A stretch of 61,818 nucleotides of DNA from NCBI RefSeq assembly GCF_001657475.1, contig NZ_LXEY01000118.1, positions 1-61,818 of the forward strand, read 5' to 3'. This stretch comes from Enteractinococcus helveticum (lineage in GTDB: Bacteria; Actinomycetota; Actinomycetes; Actinomycetales; Micrococcaceae). The notes under the pieces are model-generated. The model was not told the origin of the DNA. It saw only the letters and a list, made by a program, of their open reading frames with translations, and made no database searches. The position numbers and the translations under genes were made by a program. The stretch's first letter is position 1; each line of letters starts with the position of its first letter. Positions 33,552 through 42,594 of the stretch are shown here, piece by piece.

Positions 33552-34310
33552 CTAGGGCTCGGTGGCATCCGTAGCCCCTTGACTTCCCAGATATGCCTCT
33601 ACGACCGTCGGATTTGCCCGGACCTGTTTTGGTGTCCCCTCCGCGATCGTTTTTCCCTGATTCAGCACGTGGAGTCGTTGACATAACCGCATGATGAGGT
33701 TCATGTCGTGGTCAATAATGAGGATGCCACAACCGAACTGCTCAGGGATGTCCGAAAGTTGACCCAGTAATTTGTCGCTTTCCTCCTCGTTGAGCCCGGC
33801 GGCGGGTTCGTCAAGCAGGAGATAGTTGCAATCGGTGGCGATCGCCCGCAAGATTTCTACGATCCTCTTCTGGCCGTAGGACAAGGAGTCTCCGAGTACA
33901 TCACGCAGGTGATCAATACCAAACAGTTCAAGCAGGTCGTTCGCTTTTTTCGTTGCCTGAGCGCGACGAATACCTGCCCCAAATGCACCGAGCTGAACGT
34001 TTTCAAAAACACTGAGTGTCCCGAACAGCCGAACCGTTTGGAAAGTGCGCACCAGACCGGCCCGGGAAATCTTCCGGGGAACGAAACCGGTGACATTTTC
34101 AGCATCGATACTCACCGTTCCGGCCGTCGGCGTCAGCGCCCCTGAAAGCACGTTGACCAGCGTAGTTTTTCCAGAACCGTTCGGGCCAATCAGTCCTACG
34201 ATCTCATGTCTACCAAGTGAAAGACTCACATTGTCCAAAGCCCGAAGGCCCGCGAAGTCCATGACGACGCCGGTCGCCGTGAGCCTTTCACTGTTGGAAG
34301 ATGTCAGCAT
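33552..34310 (-). CDS. livG: LivG-type ABC ATP-binding protein
   Basis: The 252-residue ATPase has Walker A IGPNGSGKTTLVNVLSGA, the LivG-specific RAGLVRTFQTVRLF, signature DSLSYGQKRIVEILRAIA and Walker B NYLLLDEPAAGLNEEE. Its ATG overlaps the binding-protein stop by one base (TAATG). The signature is SYGQ rather than LSGGQ, which is common in this branch. Confidence 0.92.
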   Translation of the reverse strand: MLTSSNSERLTATGVVMDFAGLRALDNVSLSLGRHEIVGLIGPNGSGKTTLVNVLSGALTPTAGTVSIDAENVTGFVPRKISRAGLVRTFQTVRLFGTLSVFENVQLGAFGAGIRRAQATKKANDLLELFGIDHLRDVLGDSLSYGQKRIVEILRAIATDCNYLLLDEPAAGLNEEESDKLLGQLSDIPEQFGCGILIIDHDMNLIMRLCQRLHVLNQGKTIAEGTPKQVRANPTVVEAYLGSQGATDATEP

Positions 34311-35524
34311 TATGGTTCAGGAGTCCATTCGGGCTTGAACCACTTATCGAATACCGGTTGTCCCTCGTCGAGGTAGACAATCGCCGTTTCTTTCTGTGGT
34401 TCGTGGCCATCTTCTGCCGAAGCCCAGGTGAGCTTGCCGCTGAGTAGATCAAATTCCATTTCGGTCATTTGCTGTGCAACGGCCTCACCATCTGTCGTGC
34501 CTGCTGCTTCGATCGCTTGGATGAGCGTGGTTGCGGTGTCATAACCAAGCGCTTCCAAAATAGAGAGCGGCTCTGCACCGGTCTGTTCGGTGAATGTGTC
34601 AATAAATGTTGGAATATTCGGGCTGGCATCCTCACTCAGGAAGGCGTGCGTGACGTAGTAGATGTTGTTGCCAAACTCTTCACCCAGGCTGTCGCTGAGT
34701 TCTGGTCCGTCGTACCCATCGCCGCCCAAAATCATCGTCTCGATACCAGACGCGCGAATTTCGCGGATGAACTGCGCCAGGTCAGGGTTATAGACCGAAA
34801 TGTAGATGACATCGACGTCATCGATGACTCCACGTAGCCGCTGCAGTTGGGCGCTGAAGTCGCCGCCGCCACTGTAGATATCTTCGGCAACGATATTGCC
34901 CCCGGCGTTCTCCCAGGATTCGATGAAGTATCGGCTGAGGGACTCGGTGTAGTCCAGTCCGTCGTAAGTCACCACATAGGCATCGCGGAAATCTTGCTCG
35001 TTATAAGCCCATTCTGCGGCAGCAGCACCCATTGCGGTGTTCCAGTAACCGATGGTGAACTGTTTGTCTCCCAGCATGTCTGAGCCGTAGCTTGGCGAGG
35101 TCGCCCCGGGTGATATGCCGACGATGCCGGCATCTTGAGCTGCCCGTGCAGCCGGGCTACCGTAGTCGAAGTCAGCAGGTGCAATTAAGGCTTCTGCGCC
35201 GCGTTCGATCAGGACCTCAGCATTATTGGCGATGGTTGTCGTATCGCTGGCTCCATTGAGGTTTTCCCAGACGATCTGCTTGCCAAGAACGCCACCGTTT
35301 TCATTGGCTTCAGCAAAAGCAACTTCAATACCTTCAAGAATCAATGCGTCATAAGCAGACTGCTCACCATCGAGATTCAGTGATCCACCGATCAAGATTT
35401 CTGATTCATTTCCGCCATTTTCAGCGACGGCGGTATCTTCCTGAGCGGTTGGGTCTGCCCCGCAAGCTGTCAACCCCAACGTGAGCGCTGCGAATGCTGC
35501 GACTCCCATTAATGCTTTTCTCAT
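34310..35524 (-). CDS. substrate-binding lipoprotein of the Liv/amide ABC transporter
   Basis: The 404-residue type I periplasmic-binding protein has a lipoprotein signal at its N-terminus (MRKALMGVAAFAALTLGLTA, then Cys-21). The mature part has IGGSLNLDGEQSAYDALILE and the hinge segments typical of the LivK/FmdD/UrtA class (YVVTYDGLDYTESLSRYF, IRASGIETMILGGDGYD). It heads the operon SBP-livG-livF-livH-livM-amidase on the minus strand. ATG 35524 has GAGGGG four bases upstream. The amidase at the end argues for an amide ligand rather than an amino acid. Confidence 0.88.
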   Translation of the reverse strand: MRKALMGVAAFAALTLGLTACGADPTAQEDTAVAENGGNESEILIGGSLNLDGEQSAYDALILEGIEVAFAEANENGGVLGKQIVWENLNGASDTTTIANNAEVLIERGAEALIAPADFDYGSPAARAAQDAGIVGISPGATSPSYGSDMLGDKQFTIGYWNTAMGAAAAEWAYNEQDFRDAYVVTYDGLDYTESLSRYFIESWENAGGNIVAEDIYSGGGDFSAQLQRLRGVIDDVDVIYISVYNPDLAQFIREIRASGIETMILGGDGYDGPELSDSLGEEFGNNIYYVTHAFLSEDASPNIPTFIDTFTEQTGAEPLSILEALGYDTATTLIQAIEAAGTTDGEAVAQQMTEMEFDLLSGKLTWASAEDGHEPQKETAIVYLDEGQPVFDKWFKPEWTPEP

Positions 35525-36064
35525 GGTTCCCCTCTTCGAGTTCCAAACACAGATGGAAGGCTTAAACGTTCAGCCCTATTTTTTGTTATGTGAGTAACAT
35601 TCTTGCTATTGCAGCACATTGCCAGAGGTCATAATTTATGTCAATCGTTGCTTGACTCAAGGAATTGTACGCTTTATGCATGAACAATATTCAAAGGGGA
35701 TCTTTCCAAGTCTAGAGGCTGGAACTTATCGGACGTGGGTAAAACCATCGCGCAAGTTTCAAGACGTGACAAAAGACTTGTCACGATACTCAGTCGAGGC
35801 CAGGAACTTTGTGTCCAGCTCGAGACCAGCGTGAGTCGGGAACCTGCTCGGCAGCGGTTCCGCTTGGCCCTTAGACCCCGAGCATGGGGCAATAGCGTGG
35901 CCGGACACATTTCACAACGAAGCTTCCAATGGTATGTAGCCTGCTATAACAGAAGCAGGGTAGCGCAACATGCTGGCGTTGAAGGCCGTGGAAGTGTTGC
36001 AGCGCCGATCCACACTTTCACGAAAACAGCAGGCTGCTGTTTTGCGCCTACGTAGTAAGGGTTC
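35525..36064. other. divergent promoter region of 540 bases
   Basis: No convincing frame is present. It must carry the Liv-operon promoter and that of the MFS gene, and it contains the palindrome at 36023-36043. A small hairpin (CCTGCT and AGCAGG) lies near 35940-35959. Confidence 0.5.
36023..36043. promoter_or_regulatory. 21-base perfect palindrome before MFS gene 1
   Basis: Arms AAAACAGCAG and CTGCTGTTTT surround a single G, ending 21 bases before the MFS start codon. The position in the untranslated leader suits an operator for a dimeric repressor. The flanking A and T runs also allow an attenuator-type hairpin. No counterpart was seen before the paralogous MFS gene at 39147. Confidence 0.55.
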
Positions 36065-37261
36065 ATGTCTTCAACCTCCGAGCAACGCCTCTGGACGCCA
36101 GATTATCTGCGGGCGTTCGTCGTCTTGCTCGGCATCAGCCTGGTATTCATTACTTTGATGTCCTTTATGGCGCTGTATGCTGCCAACCGGTTCAGCGTCA
36201 ACGACACCGCCGCCGGATTTGCTGCCAGTTCATTCGTTGCCGGCGGGGCGCTGTCGCGCATCCTAATCGGCAAATACTTAGACTTCATCGGGCGCAAACG
36301 CACCCTGATCATCACCCTGGCACTATTCGTCTTATCGTGCCTGATCTACCCGGTGCTTGACAGCTACGCACTGTTAGTGATCGTCCGGTTCATCCACGGG
36401 GCAGCGTTTGGGATTGCTTCGACGACGATCAGTTCCACCGTCATCACTCTGATCCCACTGGGCCGACTCAGCGAAGGGCTGGGGTATATTTCCCTAGCCG
36501 GTACGGTCTCCAATGCGGTTGGACCACTGGCCGCGATACAACTCAGCGAGCGCGCCTCCAGTCTCTGGGTCTTCGGCTTCACCACAATTTGTGCCATCGT
36601 GGCGCTGCTGTCCGTGCTCCCCATGACGATCAAAGAACGCATCCCAACCCAGGACGAATACGACCGCCGATGGCGCATTCGCGGCTCGGATCTAGTCGAC
36701 TTTAACATGCTGTCAATCGCCGTCGTCGGCCTGCTGACCTCCACTGGCTTCTCCGTTGTCATGACCTATCTGCCCGCCTACCTGGTGGGCTTAGACATGG
36801 CCAGTACCGCATCCATTTTCTTTTTCGTCTGGGCGTTCGCCATGCTTGTGGTTCGGCTCTTCGCTGGCCGCATGCACGACCGTTACGGCGAAAACTCCGT
36901 ACTGCCCGGCGCTCTGCTCTCGTTGGTGCTCGGGCTGGCCGTGATCGCGGTGGCCGACAGCCTGTGGCACTTCATCATCGCCGCGGTACTGGGCGGATTT
37001 GGTCACGGTGCCGCGCTGCCAAGCCTGCAGGCCGTGGGCATTAGTCGGACGACGACGAACCGCATTCCCATTGCGACCTCAACTCACTACCTTGCCCTGG
37101 ACTCAGGGCTAGCGATCGGTCCGGTCATGTTAGGGTTCATGATCGGGCTGACCGGCTACACCGGCCTCTACCTGGCCGGGGCAAGCATCGTGTTGCTCGG
37201 TGTGATCGTCTATTGGTTCGCCCACGGTCGTCATGCACGTGGATCAGTCGCCCCAAGATAA
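36065..37261 (+). CDS. MFS transporter, paralogue 1
   Basis: The 398-residue, 12-helix major facilitator carries the loop 2-3 motif GKYLDFIGRKRTLIITLALF and its weaker second-half counterpart FAGRMHDRYGENSV. The nearest relative in the window is the protein at 39147-40355; the two share long identical blocks such as GISRTT and IPIATSTHYLALD. Family members of this DHA-type length often export drugs or small metabolites; the substrate is unknown. It converges with the SDR gene with only 13 bases between stops. Confidence 0.85.
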   Translation: MSSTSEQRLWTPDYLRAFVVLLGISLVFITLMSFMALYAANRFSVNDTAAGFAASSFVAGGALSRILIGKYLDFIGRKRTLIITLALFVLSCLIYPVLDSYALLVIVRFIHGAAFGIASTTISSTVITLIPLGRLSEGLGYISLAGTVSNAVGPLAAIQLSERASSLWVFGFTTICAIVALLSVLPMTIKERIPTQDEYDRRWRIRGSDLVDFNMLSIAVVGLLTSTGFSVVMTYLPAYLVGLDMASTASIFFFVWAFAMLVVRLFAGRMHDRYGENSVLPGALLSLVLGLAVIAVADSLWHFIIAAVLGGFGHGAALPSLQAVGISRTTTNRIPIATSTHYLALDSGLAIGPVMLGFMIGLTGYTGLYLAGASIVLLGVIVYWFAHGRHARGSVAPR

Positions 37262-37274
37262 CAGACGGAAGCCC

Positions 37275-38885
37275 TTAGCCCCTGTCGAGCGGATGATCCC
37301 CACCGGTCTCATAGGACTTTTTGAACGCCCGCTGGCGAGCATATTTGTGAGCCTTCTGAAGTCTGGCGTACTGGCGCTCGGTATCCTCAATGAGCTGCTC
37401 AAACACACTGGCCGGCACACCCAGCGCATCGGCATTATTCAGCAGGGTTTTCCAACCGTGCAACTTGCCGGTCACCGCCGAGAGCATCAGTTCAGTTTCT
37501 AATACCAGCACCGATGGGACGTTTTTGAGCTCCTTCGGGAAATAGGATTTCACCCGCGCAACCCGCTCGCCCACCCATAGCGCCGGGGCCGAAATCCCGG
37601 GCCGTGGAAAGCCCTGACGATTCATCAGCTTTTGCAAATACTTATGTTCCAGCCGCACTTCATCGGCCACCATCGCGATCTCACCATACATAGGTGTATT
37701 CACAAATGCCTGAGCAAGCCGTGCCATCCGGCTACGCCCTGCAGTGGCCCCTGCAAGATGGTCGGCCATGTACTGGCGCAGCGCCATAGCATCAATATCA
37801 TCGGGCAGCCGATGACCCTTCGACGGCAGAGTCAAAGGTGCCACCGAGCGCTGTTCACGTGGTCGCATCGGTGCCGAACGTCTGCCTTCACCGGCAGCCA
37901 TACCCTCAATGACTTCTTCCAGTGCTTGAGCTGCGGTCATGGATGGCTCCCAGCCAAGTTCTTGTTTGGCCCGGGTGGTATCCATCAGCGGCGAATGCAC
38001 CGCCATATCCAGCCAGCCCTCATCGGCGGCCAGCAGTCCGGAACGGTGCGCGGCCTTGACTAACGGACGCAGTGCTTTGGTCGGAATCGGCAGCACCCGA
38101 CCATATTTCGGATTGGCGGTGAGGACTCCCCCAATTATTTGCGGGGTCAAAATATCGTCGGCACAGATATTGAATGCCCCTTCGGCACCCGTCAGGGCCG
38201 CAAGCACGTAGGCGTGTGCGACGTCGTCGGTATGCACTGCCTGCGCGCGGGCTTCTTTCGGAAATGGAATGATCGGTGGCCGCCCGGCACGTAACAGCTG
38301 CACCGGGACCCACTCACCTAAAAAGTAGCGCTGAATTTCCGATCCCGCGCTGCCCTGGAATTTCAGCGCCGGACGCAGTCGAGCCACCGTGACATCGGGG
38401 TGTTTGACCTGGAATTCGTCCATGACGCGCTCTTGGGCAGCCTTATCCACGCTGTAGTGCGAACTGGCAATGCCAACGGTTGGCCAAGATTCATCACGTA
38501 ATTGATTGTCGGTCACTCCGGAGTACGCCCCGACCGAGGAGGCGACAACAATGTGTTTGACGCCGGCAGCAGCTGCGGCTTCCAGCACGTGACGCGTGCC
38601 ATCGACGTTGACACGGCGCAGCAGCTCGCGTTCTTTATTGGGCTGGATAAGCCAAGCAAGGTGAATGACCGCATCGTAGTCGGTCAATGCGGTGATCAGT
38701 TCGCCACGTGAGTCTTCGAATTGGACGTCGATGCTGCGCCATTCCGCATGGTTATATGGCTCTAATGCTTGTTCTGGGAGCCGACGCGCAATACCAAGTA
38801 TCGAGTCGACGCTGTCCTGGCGGGCTAACTCGCGCAACACTGCGGTCCCGGCGTTGCCGGTTGCTCCAACGACTGCAATTCGCAT
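37275..38885 (-). CDS. two-part NAD-dependent epimerase/dehydratase-like protein
   Basis: This 536-residue protein has two parts. Residues 1-~330 are an extended SDR with MRIAVVGATGNAGTAVLREL, DYDAVIHLAWLIQP, SSVGAYSG and a YSVDKAAQE catalytic Tyr-x3-Lys motif. Residues ~335-536 form an unassigned, basic, mostly helical extension (AGATAGRSRMARLAQAFVNT, EKHKYLQKL-like segments). The substrate is unknown. It is flanked by the two duplicated MFS genes, which suggests a shared function such as handling a sugar-like or lipid-like metabolite, but this is only positional. Confidence 0.8.
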   Translation of the reverse strand: MRIAVVGATGNAGTAVLRELARQDSVDSILGIARRLPEQALEPYNHAEWRSIDVQFEDSRGELITALTDYDAVIHLAWLIQPNKERELLRRVNVDGTRHVLEAAAAAGVKHIVVASSVGAYSGVTDNQLRDESWPTVGIASSHYSVDKAAQERVMDEFQVKHPDVTVARLRPALKFQGSAGSEIQRYFLGEWVPVQLLRAGRPPIIPFPKEARAQAVHTDDVAHAYVLAALTGAEGAFNICADDILTPQIIGGVLTANPKYGRVLPIPTKALRPLVKAAHRSGLLAADEGWLDMAVHSPLMDTTRAKQELGWEPSMTAAQALEEVIEGMAAGEGRRSAPMRPREQRSVAPLTLPSKGHRLPDDIDAMALRQYMADHLAGATAGRSRMARLAQAFVNTPMYGEIAMVADEVRLEHKYLQKLMNRQGFPRPGISAPALWVGERVARVKSYFPKELKNVPSVLVLETELMLSAVTGKLHGWKTLLNNADALGVPASVFEQLIEDTERQYARLQKAHKYARQRAFKKSYETGGDHPLDRG

Positions 38886-39146
38886 GCAAAACTCCTGTGT
38901 CGCCTAGTTGAGCTTCGAAGTGTGCGATGAGATACCCCTATAAAAGCACGCCGCTGACGCCTGAAACAATGGATGAGATTCGAAAAAGCTCATTGGCTCG
39001 CATCTTGGCGCGATAATTTTGCATCAGTAGGGTCGGAAGTGTTGCTTTTGTGCCGATCAGTAGTATCGTGACTAAAACCGTTGTGTTAACCAACGATTTA
39101 TGAGTGAAATGGGTCCGGGGATATGTCAAACGTCTGGTTTCAGTAA

Positions 39147-40355
39147 ATGACTGCTACAACCAAGAACGCGCTATTCACCCGCGACTACTTCCTAGCCTTC
39201 ACCGTGTTGCTGGGCGCATACATTGTGTTCGTCGCTCTGATGACATTCATGGCACTGTATGCTGCCGACCGGTTTCAGGCCAATGACACCGCAGCAGGCT
39301 TTGCGGCCAGTTCATTCGTGGTCGGCGCAGGCCTGGTACGCCTGGTGATCGGCAAGTACCTGGACTTCATCGGACGGAAACGCACCCTGATCATCTCGCT
39401 GATCGTCTTTACTGTCAGCTCGCTGATCTATCCGCTGGTTGACCATTACAGCCTAATGATCGTGCTGCGCATCATCCAGGGCACGGCGTTCGGTATCATT
39501 TCCACAGCTATCACCTCGGTGGTCATTGATGTCATCCCTACAAGCCGCCGCAGCGAGGGTCTGGGCTACTATTCGTTAGCCGCCACGCTGGGCATGGCCA
39601 TCGGCCCATTCGCCGCTGTGCAGATCAGCGAGGTGGCATCCGATGTCTGGGTCTTCAACTTCACCGCCCTGTGCGCTGCCATCTCACTGCTCGCCGTGCT
39701 GCCGATGCGCATTCAAGAACACCCACCCAGCCCAGAAGATCACGCCCAACGCTGGCGCATCCGCGGCTCAGACCTCATCGACAGCAAAGTCCTTCCGGTG
39801 GCTATCGTCGCTTTTCTCAGCGCCATCGGCTACGCGCTGGTCACCACCTACCTGCCCCCATTTTTGGTTGGTCGGGGCATGACCAATGCGGCGTCATTAT
39901 TCTTTATTATTTTCGCATTGACCATGCTGGGGGTTCGACTCTTTGCCGGACGCATCCATGACCGCCGGGGAGAAAATGCGGTCATTCCCATCGCGCTACT
40001 GGCATTTGCGCTGTCGCTGGCACTGCTCGCAGTGACCGATAGTCTCTGGCAGGTCATTGTCGCGGCCATCCTCGGCGGTATTGGCCAAGGCGGCGCGGTG
40101 CCCAGCTTGCAAGCGGTGGGCATCAGTCGGACGACGCACGAGCGAGTTCCCATTGCCACATCGACTCACTACCTGGCCCTGGATGCGGGCATTGCCGTTG
40201 GGCCGGTCGCATTAGGTTTCATGATCGGGCTCAGCGGCTATGCGGGCCTCTACCTTGCCGGAGCCGCAGTACTTCTTGTCTCCATTGTGGTGTATTGGCT
40301 GACGCACGGACGTCAGGCCGTACGGTCAGTTACCGCTCCGCAGCACGAAAGCTAG
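39147..40355 (+). CDS. MFS transporter, paralogue 2
   Basis: The 402-residue, 12-helix transporter has GKYLDFIGRKRTLIISLIVF and FAGRIHDRRGENAV motifs. It aligns end to end with the protein at 36065-37261, with shared blocks such as WRIRGSDL and STHYLALD. The two genes are in the same orientation and bracket the SDR gene. A tandem duplication with later insertion, or duplication across the SDR gene, explains the layout. No strong ribosome-binding site precedes ATG 39147. Confidence 0.85.
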   Translation: MTATTKNALFTRDYFLAFTVLLGAYIVFVALMTFMALYAADRFQANDTAAGFAASSFVVGAGLVRLVIGKYLDFIGRKRTLIISLIVFTVSSLIYPLVDHYSLMIVLRIIQGTAFGIISTAITSVVIDVIPTSRRSEGLGYYSLAATLGMAIGPFAAVQISEVASDVWVFNFTALCAAISLLAVLPMRIQEHPPSPEDHAQRWRIRGSDLIDSKVLPVAIVAFLSAIGYALVTTYLPPFLVGRGMTNAASLFFIIFALTMLGVRLFAGRIHDRRGENAVIPIALLAFALSLALLAVTDSLWQVIVAAILGGIGQGGAVPSLQAVGISRTTHERVPIATSTHYLALDAGIAVGPVALGFMIGLSGYAGLYLAGAAVLLVSIVVYWLTHGRQAVRSVTAPQHES

Positions 40356-40936
40356 GCGCTTTGCCGAGAATATTTCGGTTGCTCCCCGACAACGTGCAGC
40401 ACGTCTCCGAAACAATGCGCATCTCATGAGGATGAAGCGTGTGGTTCGGTATAAACACGGAGTTTGCATGCTCATCCGAGTTGCTGCGATGCTTGTTCCG
40501 GCAGCGACGTCCCGGCACCATACTCGGTGACCTGGATGGTCTCGCACTGTGATTGCAGTCCGCGACGACAGTAATAACACGTCCTGCAGGACGCATTTCA
40601 TCGGTCTTGCCAGGTGACTGCTCGCATGAATCTTCCTCGTTCTGATCAATCGCGGGGAGTGCATTTTGGCTGTGTTGCGGGCGTCGGGGCTTGATTTTGA
40701 TGCGTCCATGGCAAGAAGCCATTTTTATTGATTCTTGAAGTATTTGTTCAGCGCTTCCAGCATCGTCATGTGCATATGGAGCACACGGGCGCTTGCAGAG
40801 CGACGACAGTACAGTTGAGCAGCAGCCAGTCAACAGGATATTGGGGTGGACATCTAAGGATCGAAGGTTTTGACTGCAGCTCACCGGGGAAAGATAAGTC
40901 GGCGCTAAGGGCCTTCTAGACGTGCAACTGAGACCT
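40356..40936. other. 581-base region without a convincing gene
   Basis: Long open frames on the minus strand (for example 40330-40884) are Cys/Ser/His-rich and show no family resemblance, so they look like chance frames. No hairpin with a T-run was found. This may be decayed DNA between the MFS gene and the small coiled-coil gene. Confidence 0.45.
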
Positions 40937-41185
40937 TCACGCGTTCAGCTCCGTCCGTAACTCACCGATCTGAGCGCTAATTTTGCCGAAGTTATCATGG
41001 ACGGCGTCGAACTTGGCATACACCGTGTCGAACTTGGCATATACCTTGCCGAATCTAGCATCAATTTTGTCGAACTTGTCATCCATCCGTCGCAGCATCC
41101 AGGCAAAACCAGCAAAAAGCCCAATACCGAGGGCAACCAAGATGCCGGCGGCAGAAATGACGATCGCCATGACTTCAACGGTCAA
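40937..41185 (-). CDS. small membrane protein with repeated Lys-Phe-Asp heptads
   Basis: From a TTG at 41185 (GGAGG seven bases upstream) the frame gives 82 residues. One transmembrane helix (MAIVISAAGILVALGIGLFA) is followed by RRMDDKFDKIDARFGKVYAK and further KFDxVxAKFD-like repeats, a short parallel coiled coil. Actinobacterial proteins of this type (one helix plus DxxFxxxxxx repeats) are common and unassigned. ATG codons at 41191 and 41224 are alternative starts with poorer spacing. Confidence 0.55.
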   Translation of the reverse strand: MTVEVMAIVISAAGILVALGIGLFAGFAWMLRRMDDKFDKIDARFGKVYAKFDTVYAKFDAVHDNFGKISAQIGELRTELNA

Positions 41186-41492
41186 GTACATACCTCCGGT
41201 GTGCCCTAACGATCCAGTACTCATACCAACGAATATTTGAGACCGTAGCACTGCTCGGAAGAGATGAGCTGGTATTTGTGGACGACATACTCCGCGACGT
41301 CTCCCAAGACTTCGGCAAAGAGGTGCAAGACTACGCAAACCTGAGGCGCAGTGAAACGCCGGCGCATGCCGATCGTAGTGTTGCGTAGTGCTTTATAGAG
41401 TTGGAGCACCCGGGTAGGTGGCTGAGGAGCTTCAGGCCTTTTCAAGACTGAACGGGCCCGGCATCACTAGCCAGCCACCCCTAGATCTCGGG

Positions 41493-42581
41493 TTAAGGAT
41501 TGACTACGACTAAACGAGACACTTTGCCTTCCTTGAGTCTGGTATAACCGTCATTGATGTCATCCAAGCTAATGGTGTCGCTTATGAGTTCATCAAGCCT
41601 AAGCAGTCCATTTGCTTCGAGCCTGGCGAAGTAGGGAATATCTACTTTCAGATTGGCTGAACCCATATAAACGGACTCAATGCGGTTTCGGTTTCGCATG
41701 AATGTGAATGCGTTAAAGGTAATCGGTACATCATTACCTCCGATACCAACTAAGTAGAGGGCACCCCCGTAAGAAAGCATCTCGAGACCTTGATGCGCTA
41801 TCTCAGATGACCCTACAAAATCGAAGACATGGTCGATGCCATCGGGAATGGAATCCCACACCGTCCGTACGGAATCGACATCGCGAGAGTTGATGCAACG
41901 GGTCGCTCCAAAACCCATAGCTTTTTCTAATTTGGATTCCGAGAGGTCTATGGCTACGATCTCCCCAGCCCCAGCGATCACCGCGGCCCGAATGGCATTT
42001 AGGCCAACACCTCCAGCCCCGATAACAGCGACGCTTTCACCACGACCGACATTCGCCGTGTTCAACACGGCTCCAGCACCAGTAATGACACCGCATCCTA
42101 ACAACGCTGCTTGTTCAAAAGGTAAGTCTTCAGGAATCTTTGCCAATTGATTCTCATGAATTAATGCTTGCTCAGCAAAGCCTCCCAAAGCAAAAGCTTG
42201 GCTGAGGCTTTGCTCACCTAGACTCAACCGCGGAGGCTGTTCAGCGCTGCGCAACGTATGGTGAACGTTGCGGCAATAATAAGATTGTCCGCCCAGACAG
42301 CGCGCACACTCTCCGCAATAGCGGATCAAGGCGGCGACTACATGATCGCCTACCTGGAGATTGTGGACCTCGTCCCCAACTTCCCGAACAACCCCGGCGA
42401 TCTCATGACCGAATACCGCAGGAAACGGAAAACCTAATTCCGCGCTTGCCATGGTCAGATCAGAATGGCAGAGGCCCACAGCTTTGACATCAACGAGCAC
42501 TTCTTTTGGCAGTGGCGTGTCAATGCAAACTTCTTCAAGAGTAAAACCAGCGCCTGGTGAATGTACGACGGCCGCTTTCAT
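41493..42581 (-). CDS. zinc-dependent (MDR) alcohol dehydrogenase
   Basis: The 362-residue MDR alcohol dehydrogenase has the catalytic zinc ligands in GLCHSDLTM and GHEIAGVVREVGDEV, the structural-zinc cysteines in CGECARCLGGQSYYC and the NAD fold VAVIGAGGVGLNAIRAAVIA. It should oxidise a primary alcohol to the aldehyde for the neighbouring aldehyde dehydrogenase. It is the last gene of the TRAP-HtaA-ALDH-ADH operon. I start it at the ATG at 42581 (MKAAVVH, typical of the family); an ATG at 42605 overlaps the upstream stop. Confidence 0.9.
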   Translation of the reverse strand: MKAAVVHSPGAGFTLEEVCIDTPLPKEVLVDVKAVGLCHSDLTMASAELGFPFPAVFGHEIAGVVREVGDEVHNLQVGDHVVAALIRYCGECARCLGGQSYYCRNVHHTLRSAEQPPRLSLGEQSLSQAFALGGFAEQALIHENQLAKIPEDLPFEQAALLGCGVITGAGAVLNTANVGRGESVAVIGAGGVGLNAIRAAVIAGAGEIVAIDLSESKLEKAMGFGATRCINSRDVDSVRTVWDSIPDGIDHVFDFVGSSEIAHQGLEMLSYGGALYLVGIGGNDVPITFNAFTFMRNRNRIESVYMGSANLKVDIPYFARLEANGLLRLDELISDTISLDDINDGYTRLKEGKVSRLVVVNP

Positions 42582-42594
42582 CACTTCCAACTTT

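Noticed and set aside
40330..40884. 184-codon minus-strand frame
   Set aside because: Cys/Ser/His-rich composition, no motif, overlaps the end of the MFS gene.
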